From Candidatus Gastranaerophilales bacterium (GTDB lineage: Bacteria; Cyanobacteriota; Vampirovibrionia; Gastranaerophilales; Gastranaerophilaceae), in the NCBI GenBank assembly GCA_944325875.1, contig CALVBU010000009.1:1-64000 (forward strand): 64,000 nt of DNA. The letters are read 5' to 3'. This document shows, in pieces, positions 51,316 through 58,988 of the stretch. The notes below the pieces were generated by a model. The model searched no databases and was not told the DNA's origin. It saw only the letters and a list, made by a program, of their open reading frames with translations. Each line of letters begins with the position of its first letter. The first letter of the stretch is position 1. The translations under genes and the position numbers were made by a program.

Positions 51316-51936
51316 ATGCAGCAAAGATTATTGTTAATCAAGTCAGGTTTTACTCTGGCAGAAGTGTTGATAACTCTGGGTATTATTGGTATTGTCGCTT
51401 CATTAACTCTTCCCTCAATAATTGCAAACACAAGATATAAAGAAGCAAGTGCAAGACTAAAGAAGTTTAATTCTACAATGGCACAGGTTTTAATTTTATC
51501 AGAAAATGATAATGGGGCTGTAAATAGCTGGGATATGAGTTTAAAGCCTGAGGATTTTGTAAGGAAGTATTTTGGACCATACATTAAATCCTTGAAAATT
51601 GATTCTGCAGATGAAGATAGAAATACGGGACGTATTTATTTTACTGATGGAAGTACTGTTTCTATACAAAAAGGGCGTTGTATGGATATAAGTTTTGATG
51701 TAAACGGAGATCGAAAACCAAATAAATCTGGTTATGATCAATTTGTTTTTTTAGCGTGTGACAAAACAATAACCGAATGGTGTTCAAATAAAGGTTGGTG
51801 TACATACTATAAACCGAGTTATGATCAATCTCGAATAGAAAGGTTAAAAAAATGTAAAACAATTCCTAGTTACTGTTCAGCTTTGTTAGAATATGATAAT
51901 TGGGAATTTAAGGATGATTATCCTTATAAACTTTAG
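51316..51936 (+). CDS. type IV pilin-like protein
   Basis: A prepilin with the processing site at G-FTLAEVLITLGIIGIVASLTLPSII: after the short leader QQRLLLIKSG, cleavage before Phe leaves the methylated N-terminus with Glu at position 5. The globular part (to residue 206) has a DVNGDRKPNKSGYDQF loop with acidic and Asn residues, a likely Ca-binding turn also seen in the second pilin here. Four or more cysteines (CDKTITEWCSNKGWC) may form disulfides. AAGGAGG precedes the ATG. Whether it is a major pilin, minor pilin or competence pseudopilin is open. Confidence 0.85.
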   Translation: MQQRLLLIKSGFTLAEVLITLGIIGIVASLTLPSIIANTRYKEASARLKKFNSTMAQVLILSENDNGAVNSWDMSLKPEDFVRKYFGPYIKSLKIDSADEDRNTGRIYFTDGSTVSIQKGRCMDISFDVNGDRKPNKSGYDQFVFLACDKTITEWCSNKGWCTYYKPSYDQSRIERLKKCKTIPSYCSALLEYDNWEFKDDYPYKL

Positions 51937-51970
51937 TAAAAAAGCCTCTCTATATAGAGAGGCTTTTTTT
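51936..51970. terminator. bidirectional terminator between pilin gene and glnA
   Basis: AAAAAAGCCTCTC and GAGAGGCTTTTTTT with TATATA in the loop, between convergent genes. Confidence 0.9.
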
Positions 51971-51973
51971 ATA

Positions 51974-53338
51974 CTAATATCTTTCCAGATATTTATCAAT
52001 TTCCCATTGAGAAACGTAAGTTCTAAATGAATCCCATTCTTTTTTCTTAGAAGACATAAATTCTTTAAATGCGTGTTCTCCAAGGGCGGCGCGACTAACT
52101 AATGATTTATCCATTAAATCTAACGCTTCAGCAAGACTTCCTGGTAGGGAATCAATTCTTTGTTTTTTACGTTCTTTAGTTGTTAATTTGTATATGTTGC
52201 TTTCAACGGGAGCTGGCGGATCAATTTTATTTCTTACACCGTCAAGGCAAGCTTCCAATATAGCTGCAAATGCAAGATATGGATTGCAAGCCGGATCTGG
52301 TGAGCGAAGTTCTACTCTGGTTGCGTTGCCACGTTTTGCAGGTACTCTTAATAAAGCACTTCTGTTTGCAAGTGACCAAGCTAGATATACCGGAGCTTCA
52401 TAGCCTGGAACTAATCGTTTGTAGCTGTTTACTGTTGGGTTTAGAATAGCAGTTATGCTTTTTACGTGTTTTAACATACCGCCAATTGAGTATTTTGCGA
52501 TATCTGATAATTGATATTCAGCTTTTTCGTCATAAAAAGCATTTTTGCCGTCTTTGAATAGAGATATATTACAGTGCATTCCTGAGCCGTTAATGCCATA
52601 AATTGGTTTTGGCATGAATGTTGCGTGTAAATTATGTCTTGCTGCAATTGCTTTTACTGCAATTTTGAAAGTTGCAACGTTATCAGCAGCAGATAGGATA
52701 TCTGTGTATCTGAAGTCAACTTCGTGTTGACCATCAGCAACTTCGTGGTGTGAAGCTTCAATATCAAAGCCCATCTCCTGTAATGTTAATACGATATCAG
52801 ATCGGACATCTTCACCTAAATCTTCAGGTCCTACATCGTAATATCCAGCTCTATCTTGAGTTGTTGTAGTAACGTTTCCGTCTTTATCTCTAGCAAACAA
52901 GAAAAACTCAGCTTCCGGTCCGATGTTCATAGAGAAGCCCATCTTTTCAGCTTCTTTCATTACTCGTTTCAAGTTACATCTTGGACATCCTTCAAATGGT
53001 GTTCCATCTGCGTTGTATATATCGCAAATTAATCTTGCAGAATGGATTCCATCTTGTTCTCTCCAAGGTAAAATTTGGAAAGTGTTTTTGTCTGGATAGA
53101 AAAACATATCTGAGGTTTCTATGCTTCTAAAACCTTTTATAGAAGAACCGTCTAACATGATTTCATTATTCAGGATTTTTTCAATATGTTGTGACGGTAT
53201 TGTGATATTTTTTACTTGACCGTTTATGTCTACAAATTGAAGCTTTATGAATTTGATATTATATTCCTTAATAAAGTTTTTAATATCGTCATCCGTAAAA
53301 TTCCTGTTGTCGAGTCTAGTGTGCATAAATTCTTTCAT
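51974..53338 (-). CDS. glnA: glutamine synthetase, type I-alpha
   Basis: ATP-dependent ammonium assimilation. LQFVDINGQVKNITIP and LDGSSIKGF start the family pattern; GPEAEFFLF and VADGQHEVDFRY carry metal-binding Glu residues; KPIYGINGSGMHCNISLF and NPTVNSYKRLVPGYEAPVYLAWS are the ammonium/ATP region. The length of 454, and the absence of the adenylylation tyrosine motif of the beta type (the NxYxLT region reads NIYKLTTKERKK), indicate the alpha type controlled by feedback or by regulators rather than adenylylation. AGAGGTCAC precedes the ATG. Upstream is its own promoter and the duplicated RNA-like element. Confidence 0.93.
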   Translation of the reverse strand: MKEFMHTRLDNRNFTDDDIKNFIKEYNIKFIKLQFVDINGQVKNITIPSQHIEKILNNEIMLDGSSIKGFRSIETSDMFFYPDKNTFQILPWREQDGIHSARLICDIYNADGTPFEGCPRCNLKRVMKEAEKMGFSMNIGPEAEFFLFARDKDGNVTTTTQDRAGYYDVGPEDLGEDVRSDIVLTLQEMGFDIEASHHEVADGQHEVDFRYTDILSAADNVATFKIAVKAIAARHNLHATFMPKPIYGINGSGMHCNISLFKDGKNAFYDEKAEYQLSDIAKYSIGGMLKHVKSITAILNPTVNSYKRLVPGYEAPVYLAWSLANRSALLRVPAKRGNATRVELRSPDPACNPYLAFAAILEACLDGVRNKIDPPAPVESNIYKLTTKERKKQRIDSLPGSLAEALDLMDKSLVSRAALGEHAFKEFMSSKKKEWDSFRTYVSQWEIDKYLERY

Positions 53339-53382
53339 GTGACCTCTTTTCTTCTAAATCATTAATTTAAACTACGTTTCTT

Positions 53383-53411
53383 ATTAGAATACTTTTTTTG
53401 AAAAAGGTCAA
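53383..53411 (-). promoter_or_regulatory. glnA promoter
   Basis: TTGACC, 17 bases, TCTAAT on the minus strand. It lies downstream of both duplicated elements, so glnA need not be transcribed through them. I see no NtcA site (GTA-N8-TAC) overlapping it. Confidence 0.6.
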
Positions 53412-53525
53412 GCATTTTTATATTAAGAATGTATAAAGACGCGGGTTTTGGGATTTTTTATAATAGCGATTTTTTTATTAAAAATATAATTAATTGTTCT
53501 TTTTTGCAAAAATCTTTTGTATATA

Positions 53526-53555
53526 AAAAGAAAAACCCTATCTTTCGATAGAGTT
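53526..53555 (-). terminator. terminator of element copy 1
   Basis: AACTCTATC, loop GAAA, GATAGGGTT and a T tract on the minus strand. The T tract is only on this side, which sets the direction. Confidence 0.7.
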
Positions 53556-53731
53556 TTGGAATTCTTTTTTGTAATTCCTCGTGTGTAGAAGGTTAGTGTG
53601 TAGTAGGTAGTGTAGTTAGTAAGTGTGTATTTTATGTCTCGTGTTTATTTAATCGATATTGCTTACATATTAATAAAGTATTTTGAAAGTATATAATTGC
53701 TATATCTTATTTATTTCGTTACATTTCTTAA
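53531..53731 (-). repeat. duplicated candidate small-RNA element, copy 1
   Basis: The gap between glnA and the mannosidase is 659 bases and holds two copies of a 200-bp sequence. From the minus strand, each copy begins with a TTAAG...TGTAAC box, then an AT-rich stretch, then a 60-base A/C/T-rich, nearly G-free region (CTACACAC, CTAACC, CCTAC), then a hairpin GGAATT / AATTCC, and ends with a terminator. No ORF of note runs through it. The body matches copy 2 over about 135 bases apart from one T. Confidence 0.75.
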
Positions 53732-53793
53732 TAGTATTGTTTGAATGCTTTATTTTATAAGGGTTTAAGAGTTGAGTTGCAATATGCACATAA

Positions 53794-53820
53794 TAAAAAA
53801 CCCTATCTTTCGATAGAGTT
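53794..53820 (-). terminator. terminator of element copy 2
   Basis: The same ACTCTATC-GAAA-GATAGGGT hairpin with six T downstream on the minus strand. Confidence 0.7.
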
Positions 53821-53995
53821 TGGAATTCTTTTTTGTAATTCCTCGTGTGTAGAAGGTTAGTGTGTAGTAGGTAGTGTAGTTAGTAAGTGTGTATTTTATG
53901 TCTCGTGTTTATTTAATCGATATTGCTTACATATAAATAAAGTATTTTGAGAATATATAATTGCTATATCTTATTTATTTCGTTACACTTCTTAA
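53796..53995 (-). repeat. duplicated candidate small-RNA element, copy 2
   Basis: About 97% identical to copy 1 and offset by 265 bases, with 64 unrelated bases between them. The few differences are in the upstream AT-rich part, not in the A/C-rich core or the terminator stem. It begins just past the mannosidase stop codon at 53998. Confidence 0.75.
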
Positions 53996-53997
53996 CA

Positions 53998-55923
53998 CTA
54001 ATCTTCGAAAACCGCTTGAGGAAAGACTTCTTCTATTAAATTTTCAGCTTTATCAGGTGTGAAAAATCCGATAGAAAATTCTGCTGTATTTTCCCCTAGT
54101 TGTTGAGCTTCCGGAACGTCAATCGGTGGCCCAGCAGGGGTAGATCTGGCTGGGTTTTTCGGATTAGATATAATACCTGTACTTCTTAAAAGAGTTATAG
54201 CCAAATTGTTTTGGAATACTTCATATTCTGTGAGACCTTTAGTTATAATGCCAAAGCCTTGGGTTCCTACATATCTTTGCATTGGAGCAAAGTTAGATTT
54301 TGTTTCTATACCTTTAACTTTTGGAAGATGTTTTCTCATATCATAATCAGGATCAAATGAGCGTTTAATTATTGAGTTCAAATCTTCTGAGTATGTTTCA
54401 GTTATGGGGTTTTTTAGTGTAAATCTTACTTGCCAAAGTTTATTTTTTAGTTGATTATTCCATTTTATTTTAAAATTGATAAGGTTTTCTGATTTAAAAA
54501 ACTCTACATCGAAAAAGTTTGTTTTTATTATATTGGCATCAAGTCCGTATATTTCTGCAAATTCACCATAGTCATCTTCTTTTGGTGCAAAGTTATATGT
54601 ATCACCAAGATCTTCTCGTCTTAGAAATTCTATTTTGATATCATTTGCAAAGAGTTTCCCGTCTTTTACGTATATATTAATATCAGTTAAATGGGTTGGT
54701 TTTTTGCGTAATGTATAGATTTTAGTATAGTCTTCTGTAATTGGAATTCTTTGTGTATCGTATAGCAAGCTATTATCAAACCCGTTATTGGTATTTATAA
54801 TTTCATATCCATCAAGTTCTTTATTGCTTAGAATTTCCGGAGTTTTAAAATTATATGTAAGTCTTAATTCTTCTACAATAGCATTTGCAATTTGAAGGAT
54901 TTTTTCATACCTAGTGACATTTTCTCTGTGGACGGCATCTGTAGAACATCCGCAAATCCCGTCGTGAGCTTGATTTTGTAAGAGTAATTTGTATGCATAT
55001 TCTATTATACTGTTATATTTTTCTCCGTAGTGTTTTTGTATTCTATTTGCAAAATCAAGTTTGTATGTACATTCCGTGTTAAGCTGTTTAATTCTTGTTC
55101 TCGCAGAGTAGCATCCAGGGAGAACAAAGGTTTTGGTATTGTCCCGAAGTTCTTCATTCCACTCAAATTTGTCGAAGTTATCTTTTACAAGTTCAAAATA
55201 TTCAAAAGGAGAACCAATTTTTATTTCGTAATCTTGTAATATGTCATTAACTTTTTTAACCTGTTCAGCAATGTCAGGTTCAACTCCTAGATGGTCTGCC
55301 CCTATAGGTAAGAGAAGAACATCCGAGGATTTTTCTGAAATTTTGTCAAGATTACCCTTAAGCCATTCTGCTTTTTGTTCAATAGTCATATTAGCAGAGA
55401 AAATGTCCATAAAATATCCGCGAATAAGATTTACTGTATTAATTCCGTTAAATTTAAATTCAGAAGGTATATCTCCACAACCTCTCCAAACAATGCATTT
55501 ATCAATTCCGTATTTTAAAAATAATTGCGGGATGTTTTTACTATGTCCAAAAGTGTCAGCTAAGTAGCCAATAAAGTCATTGCAACCGAAATCTTTTGAT
55601 ATTTTTAATCCTATTTCAAGATTTTTTTCAAAAGCAGTTTTGTCTGTTAAATATTCGTCCACAAGAGTATAACAAGGACCTATAAAAAGTCTTTTTTGGG
55701 AGATTAGCTCTCTAATTAAATTCTCTTTTTCAGGTCTGATTTCAAGATAATCTAATAATGCAGAAACTTGTCCATCAAAATAAAATGATGGAATTTTGTT
55801 TTGCTCAAGCATATCTAAGATATTGTCAAATACTCTTAGCAAACGCAATCTAAAAATCTCAAATTCTCGATACCACTCTCTATCCCAGTGTGTATGAAGG
55901 TATGCAATAACTTTCTTTTTCAT
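53998..55923 (-). CDS. GH38-family alpha-mannosidase
   Basis: A 641-residue glycoside hydrolase. The N-terminus AYLHTHWDREWYREFE is the family metal site (His and Asp); the catalytic nucleophile Asp lies in YLADTFGHSKNIPQLF; LLQNQAHDGICGCSTDAVHREN holds further zinc ligands. GH38 enzymes remove alpha-mannose from glycans. There is no signal peptide, so it should act in the cytoplasm on imported oligosaccharides. Length is below the 850-1000 of longer GH38 enzymes, with a reduced C-terminal beta domain. The promoter TTGCAC-17-TATAAA lies only seven bases from the ATG. Confidence 0.9.
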   Translation of the reverse strand: MKKKVIAYLHTHWDREWYREFEIFRLRLLRVFDNILDMLEQNKIPSFYFDGQVSALLDYLEIRPEKENLIRELISQKRLFIGPCYTLVDEYLTDKTAFEKNLEIGLKISKDFGCNDFIGYLADTFGHSKNIPQLFLKYGIDKCIVWRGCGDIPSEFKFNGINTVNLIRGYFMDIFSANMTIEQKAEWLKGNLDKISEKSSDVLLLPIGADHLGVEPDIAEQVKKVNDILQDYEIKIGSPFEYFELVKDNFDKFEWNEELRDNTKTFVLPGCYSARTRIKQLNTECTYKLDFANRIQKHYGEKYNSIIEYAYKLLLQNQAHDGICGCSTDAVHRENVTRYEKILQIANAIVEELRLTYNFKTPEILSNKELDGYEIINTNNGFDNSLLYDTQRIPITEDYTKIYTLRKKPTHLTDINIYVKDGKLFANDIKIEFLRREDLGDTYNFAPKEDDYGEFAEIYGLDANIIKTNFFDVEFFKSENLINFKIKWNNQLKNKLWQVRFTLKNPITETYSEDLNSIIKRSFDPDYDMRKHLPKVKGIETKSNFAPMQRYVGTQGFGIITKGLTEYEVFQNNLAITLLRSTGIISNPKNPARSTPAGPPIDVPEAQQLGENTAEFSIGFFTPDKAENLIEEVFPQAVFED

Positions 55924-55930
55924 ATCTATC

Positions 55931-55959
55931 TTTATACTCTATTATTCTAATTCGTGCAA
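55931..55959 (-). promoter_or_regulatory. mannosidase promoter, near-leaderless layout
   Basis: TTGCAC, 17 bases, TATAAA, seven bases, ATG on the minus strand. AAAGATAG is at best a weak ribosome binding site. Confidence 0.5.
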
Positions 55960-56047
55960 AATTTTAACAAAAAGTTATTAGCTTATTGGAGAATGCCTTT
56001 ATTTTTTACCTGATTTATATTTTTTGAATAAATCGGAGGAGTGTATT

Positions 56048-56503
56048 ATGAGAAAATTTGCAATAATTTTATTAGGAATTTTGTTATCTGTAAATGGTGC
56101 ATTAGCGACAAGGTATGTTACTACAACAACTTATCCAAGTAATCCTGCTTATAATCCAAGTATTTATAATAATCCTTACAGAGCCTATCAACGACCTGTG
56201 AGAACTGATTATGGAAGACATCCTCGTCCAATATATGATAGACCTTATGATAATCCGAGATATCAAAATCGTTATGATGCAAATTATACTCAAACAAAAA
56301 CAACTCGTGTTGGAGGTCTGCTGAATTCTATAAGTAATATGTTTATGGGGACACCAACTGGCATGACTCCTCAAGTTAATCCGTATTGGGATGGGGATTT
56401 TTATGCTCCAAACGGAAAACAAACTGATTATGTAGGGCGCAACGGATGGATTCATACCAACAATCAAATTGGTTCAGGTACAGGTGTTCATATTATTGAC
56501 TAA
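56048..56503 (+). CDS. small secreted Tyr/Pro/Arg/Asn-rich protein
   Basis: A signal peptide (KFAIILLGILLSVNGALA) with likely cleavage near ALA-TR is followed by a low-complexity region rich in Tyr, Pro, Asn and Arg (SNPAYNPSIYNNPYRAYQRP, RHPRPIYDRPYDNPRYQNRY), then a more ordered C-terminus (YWDGDFYAPNGKQTDYVGRNGWIH). The ATG at 56048 follows CGGAGGAG; a TTG further upstream is in frame but less likely. It precedes the flagellar-like genes. Function unknown, possibly a surface or matrix component. Confidence 0.65.
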   Translation: MRKFAIILLGILLSVNGALATRYVTTTTYPSNPAYNPSIYNNPYRAYQRPVRTDYGRHPRPIYDRPYDNPRYQNRYDANYTQTKTTRVGGLLNSISNMFMGTPTGMTPQVNPYWDGDFYAPNGKQTDYVGRNGWIHTNNQIGSGTGVHIID

Positions 56504-56593
56504 TCTAAATTTATCATTAAATATATCATACGTTTAGATGTTTCTGATCTTGCGGTTATATAACATAATAATCACAAGAAAGTATAGTCTAAA

Positions 56594-57082
56594 ATGCCTT
56601 TTCGTTATCGATTACAAAAAGTATTAGAATTCAGAATCCGAAAAAAAGAAGAACAACTGTTGGTCGTTCAAAAAGCACAACAAGCGGTCTTTATAGCTGA
56701 AGAAAATATTAGAAAAAATAACGAAGAGATTGAGGCTACAAAACAGAACATGCGACAGGCTAATCCTATGATGTATGAGACGTATGATAACTATCTTATT
56801 CATCTTTGGGAGAAAGCAAAAGAACTTGAACAAATTCGTGTAGAAGCTCAAAGACAACTAGATATAGAAAAAGCTAAGCTGGTAAAACTTGAGCAAGGTG
56901 TAAAGGTTCTTGAAAAACATAAAGAAAAAAACAAAGAAGCCTACATCGCAGAAGAAAAAGCTGCAGAATTAAAAACTTTTTCAGAATTAGGTGTAACAAG
57001 GTTCTATCGTCAAAATCTTGAAAAAATTGAAGAAGAAGAAAAAGAAATTCTGAGACAGCTTGAAGAACTGGAGGATAGTTAG
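56594..57082 (+). CDS. fliJ: FliJ-like flagellar export chaperone
   Basis: A 162-residue, nearly all-helical coiled-coil protein starting FRYRLQKVLEFRIRKKEEQLL, which is the standard FliJ N-terminus. FliJ works with the FliI ATPase in flagellar protein export. The length fits (about 145-150). It is followed by a FliK-like gene after five bases, which supports the assignment. The sequence is low in specific motifs, so a generic coiled-coil protein remains possible. Confidence 0.7.
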   Translation: MPFRYRLQKVLEFRIRKKEEQLLVVQKAQQAVFIAEENIRKNNEEIEATKQNMRQANPMMYETYDNYLIHLWEKAKELEQIRVEAQRQLDIEKAKLVKLEQGVKVLEKHKEKNKEAYIAEEKAAELKTFSELGVTRFYRQNLEKIEEEEKEILRQLEELEDS

Positions 57083-57087
57083 TAAAA

Positions 57088-58005
57088 ATGATAAATGTTG
57101 ATACAGCGGCTACTGCAATTTTTGGTAATAGCGGGGTTACGACCGGTAAATCATCAGTTCAAAAAAGCTCAGATAAGAAATCTTCATTTCAAGATGAATT
57201 AAAAACTGCTGAGAATGATGATGTAAAAGAAACAGAACAACAAGAGCAAGAATCAGAAGTTAAAGAAGTATCTCAAAAAGAAGATACAAAATCTAATAAA
57301 AAAGAAGATAAATCATCAGCAGAGCAAAAAGAAAATGAAGCTTCTAAAAAGACTGACGAGGCTGAAGGTGGAAATAATGAAACTTTAAAAGGCGATGTGA
57401 GTATGACAAATACCCAAAATGCCAATGGCGATGACTACGCAGCTTTGTCTGATCAGGTAAAATCGTTCATTCTAAAAAATGGTGGTCAATTTAATATGAA
57501 TGCTATAAATCTTATGACTGCTACAACAAGAGCTGAAATCGCAAATGTTGCACCTTCTGTAGATTATTCTTCAATCAAAATGTCTGATGCTGATGCAAAG
57601 TTTTTCTCAGATTTAGTTAATAAAACAGATATGTCAGCGCAGAGTGTTGCCGCAGAGTTTCAAAAAGCTTTAAATAATGGAAATGTACAACAGGTTCAAT
57701 CTACAGCAAAAGCAACTGCAGCATTGATTGCAAACCTTCAAGAATCAGCTAAAACAAACCAACCATTTAGAATTGACTTTGATCAGGATGTTTCTGTAAT
57801 TTTAAAAGTTGATAAAGAAGGTAAAATTAATGCTAATTTTATTCCCGGAGATAAAGCAGTAGAAGCTTATTTGCGTAATAATATTGACTTTTTAAAACAA
57901 AGATTCAATGAAGAAAATATAGCATACGGAGATTTAAATTATTCTAAATCTCGTCAGGAAAAAGAAAAACAAAATAGAAATAATAAGGAGCAGGATAATG
58001 AATGA
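57088..58005 (+). CDS. fliK: FliK-like flagellar hook-length control protein
   Basis: A 305-residue protein. The first 110 residues are a charged, disordered linker (Lys/Glu/Gln-rich). The C-terminal 60-70 residues (FRIDFDQDVSVILKVDKEGKINANFIPGDKAVEAYLRNNIDFLKQRF) match the Flg_hook domain of FliK. FliK sets hook length and switches export specificity. It is shorter than typical FliK (about 400). It overlaps the next gene by eight bases. Confidence 0.68.
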   Translation: MINVDTAATAIFGNSGVTTGKSSVQKSSDKKSSFQDELKTAENDDVKETEQQEQESEVKEVSQKEDTKSNKKEDKSSAEQKENEASKKTDEAEGGNNETLKGDVSMTNTQNANGDDYAALSDQVKSFILKNGGQFNMNAINLMTATTRAEIANVAPSVDYSSIKMSDADAKFFSDLVNKTDMSAQSVAAEFQKALNNGNVQQVQSTAKATAALIANLQESAKTNQPFRIDFDQDVSVILKVDKEGKINANFIPGDKAVEAYLRNNIDFLKQRFNEENIAYGDLNYSKSRQEKEKQNRNNKEQDNE

Positions 58006-58834
58006 TTCATTTATTACAGCGATGAATACACAAAAATCGACCCAAAACTGGATGGATGTTATTGCTGATAACATGACTAACATTTATACTCCGGGTTTCA
58101 GAGAAAAACAAGTGAACTTCAAAACCTTCTTAGGTGGAGCTATTGCTGATGACTATGATAAGAAAATTAGTCAAGGTAAATCAACTCCCGGAACTTCTAA
58201 TGACAACTTGTATCTTGAGGGTAAAGGCTTTTTCTTGACTAAGACTCCGGATGGAAAAGATGTCTATACTCGTTTGGGTGAATTTACATTTGATGGTGAA
58301 GGTGTTTATAGAGCAAGAAATGGAAACACCGTTCAAGGTTATATTCTAAATGATAAGGGTGAAATTATGCAGGGTACCAAAAGTATTTCTGCTGATTTGT
58401 ACCAAGAGACAGCCTTAAAGGGTGGTGCTCTTGATATCCCGACCACAAATATAAAAATGTGGATTGATCCTAATAATGGAAAATATCTTGGTAAATATGA
58501 TGAATTTGAAATAAAAGAAGATGGTACAATATACGGAAAAGCTGATAATGGTAAACGTACTGTCCCTCTTTATCGTATTACAACAAGAAATTTCCATAAT
58601 GCAGCAGGATTATATGAGTTTAAGGAAGGGCAGTTTATTGAAACTGAAGAATCAGGTAAACCGCTTTTGGGCTATGGTGCAATTCGTTCAGGATTGTTAG
58701 AAATGTCAAACGCCGATTTCAAAGGTAATATTTCTTATTTCCAAATGGCAAAATTGCAACTTGAAATTTCAAATAAACTTGTATCTACAAATAAAGAACT
58801 TCTGGAAGAAGCTCTAAGATTGGTAGGAAGTTAA
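57998..58834 (+). CDS. flagellar hook/rod family protein (FlgE/F/G-like)
   Basis: A 278-residue protein with a clear flagellar rod/hook N-terminus: FITAMNTQKSTQNWMDVIADNMTNIYTPGFREKQVNF, matching the Flg_bb_rod pattern (x-N-N-x-x-N-x-x-T-x-G-F, here DNMTNIYTPGF). The middle has LYLEGKGFFLTKTPDGKDVYTRLGEFTFDGEG, the usual FlgF/FlgG core. The C-terminal helix (FQMAKLQLEISNKLVSTNKELLEEALRLV) is less like the consensus. It could be FlgF or FlgG; which one is not decidable. AGGAG precedes the ATG. Confidence 0.8.
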   Translation: MNDSFITAMNTQKSTQNWMDVIADNMTNIYTPGFREKQVNFKTFLGGAIADDYDKKISQGKSTPGTSNDNLYLEGKGFFLTKTPDGKDVYTRLGEFTFDGEGVYRARNGNTVQGYILNDKGEIMQGTKSISADLYQETALKGGALDIPTTNIKMWIDPNNGKYLGKYDEFEIKEDGTIYGKADNGKRTVPLYRITTRNFHNAAGLYEFKEGQFIETEESGKPLLGYGAIRSGLLEMSNADFKGNISYFQMAKLQLEISNKLVSTNKELLEEALRLVGS

Positions 58835-58904
58835 TGTAAATATTTCCGAACGTATTTATTTGTTCGGGTTGTATATAGACACAATAATTCAAACTCCATT
58901 TATG

Positions 58905-58929
58905 AAGAGGGATTTTATCCCTCTTTTTA
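58905..58929 (+). terminator. terminator of the flagellar-type operon
   Basis: AGAGGGAT and ATCCCTCT with a TTT loop, then a T tract, after the hook/rod gene. Confidence 0.88.
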
Positions 58930-58930
58930 T

Positions 58931-58959
58931 TTGACAATAGCATATTTTTTAGCTATTTT
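58931..58959 (+). promoter_or_regulatory. promoter of the FkbM methyltransferase gene
   Basis: A perfect TTGACA, 17 bases and TATTTT, immediately after the operon terminator. Confidence 0.65.
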
Positions 58960-58988
58960 TAGCTAGGGCTACTTCTTGGAATTATATT

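Noticed and set aside
53383-53411. NtcA site at the glnA promoter
   Set aside because: No GTA-N8-TAC is centred near the expected position upstream of the -10 box.
53531-53995. CRISPR array or insertion sequence at the duplicated element
   Set aside because: There are only two 200-bp copies, no short regularly spaced repeats, no terminal inverted repeats and no transposase or cas gene.
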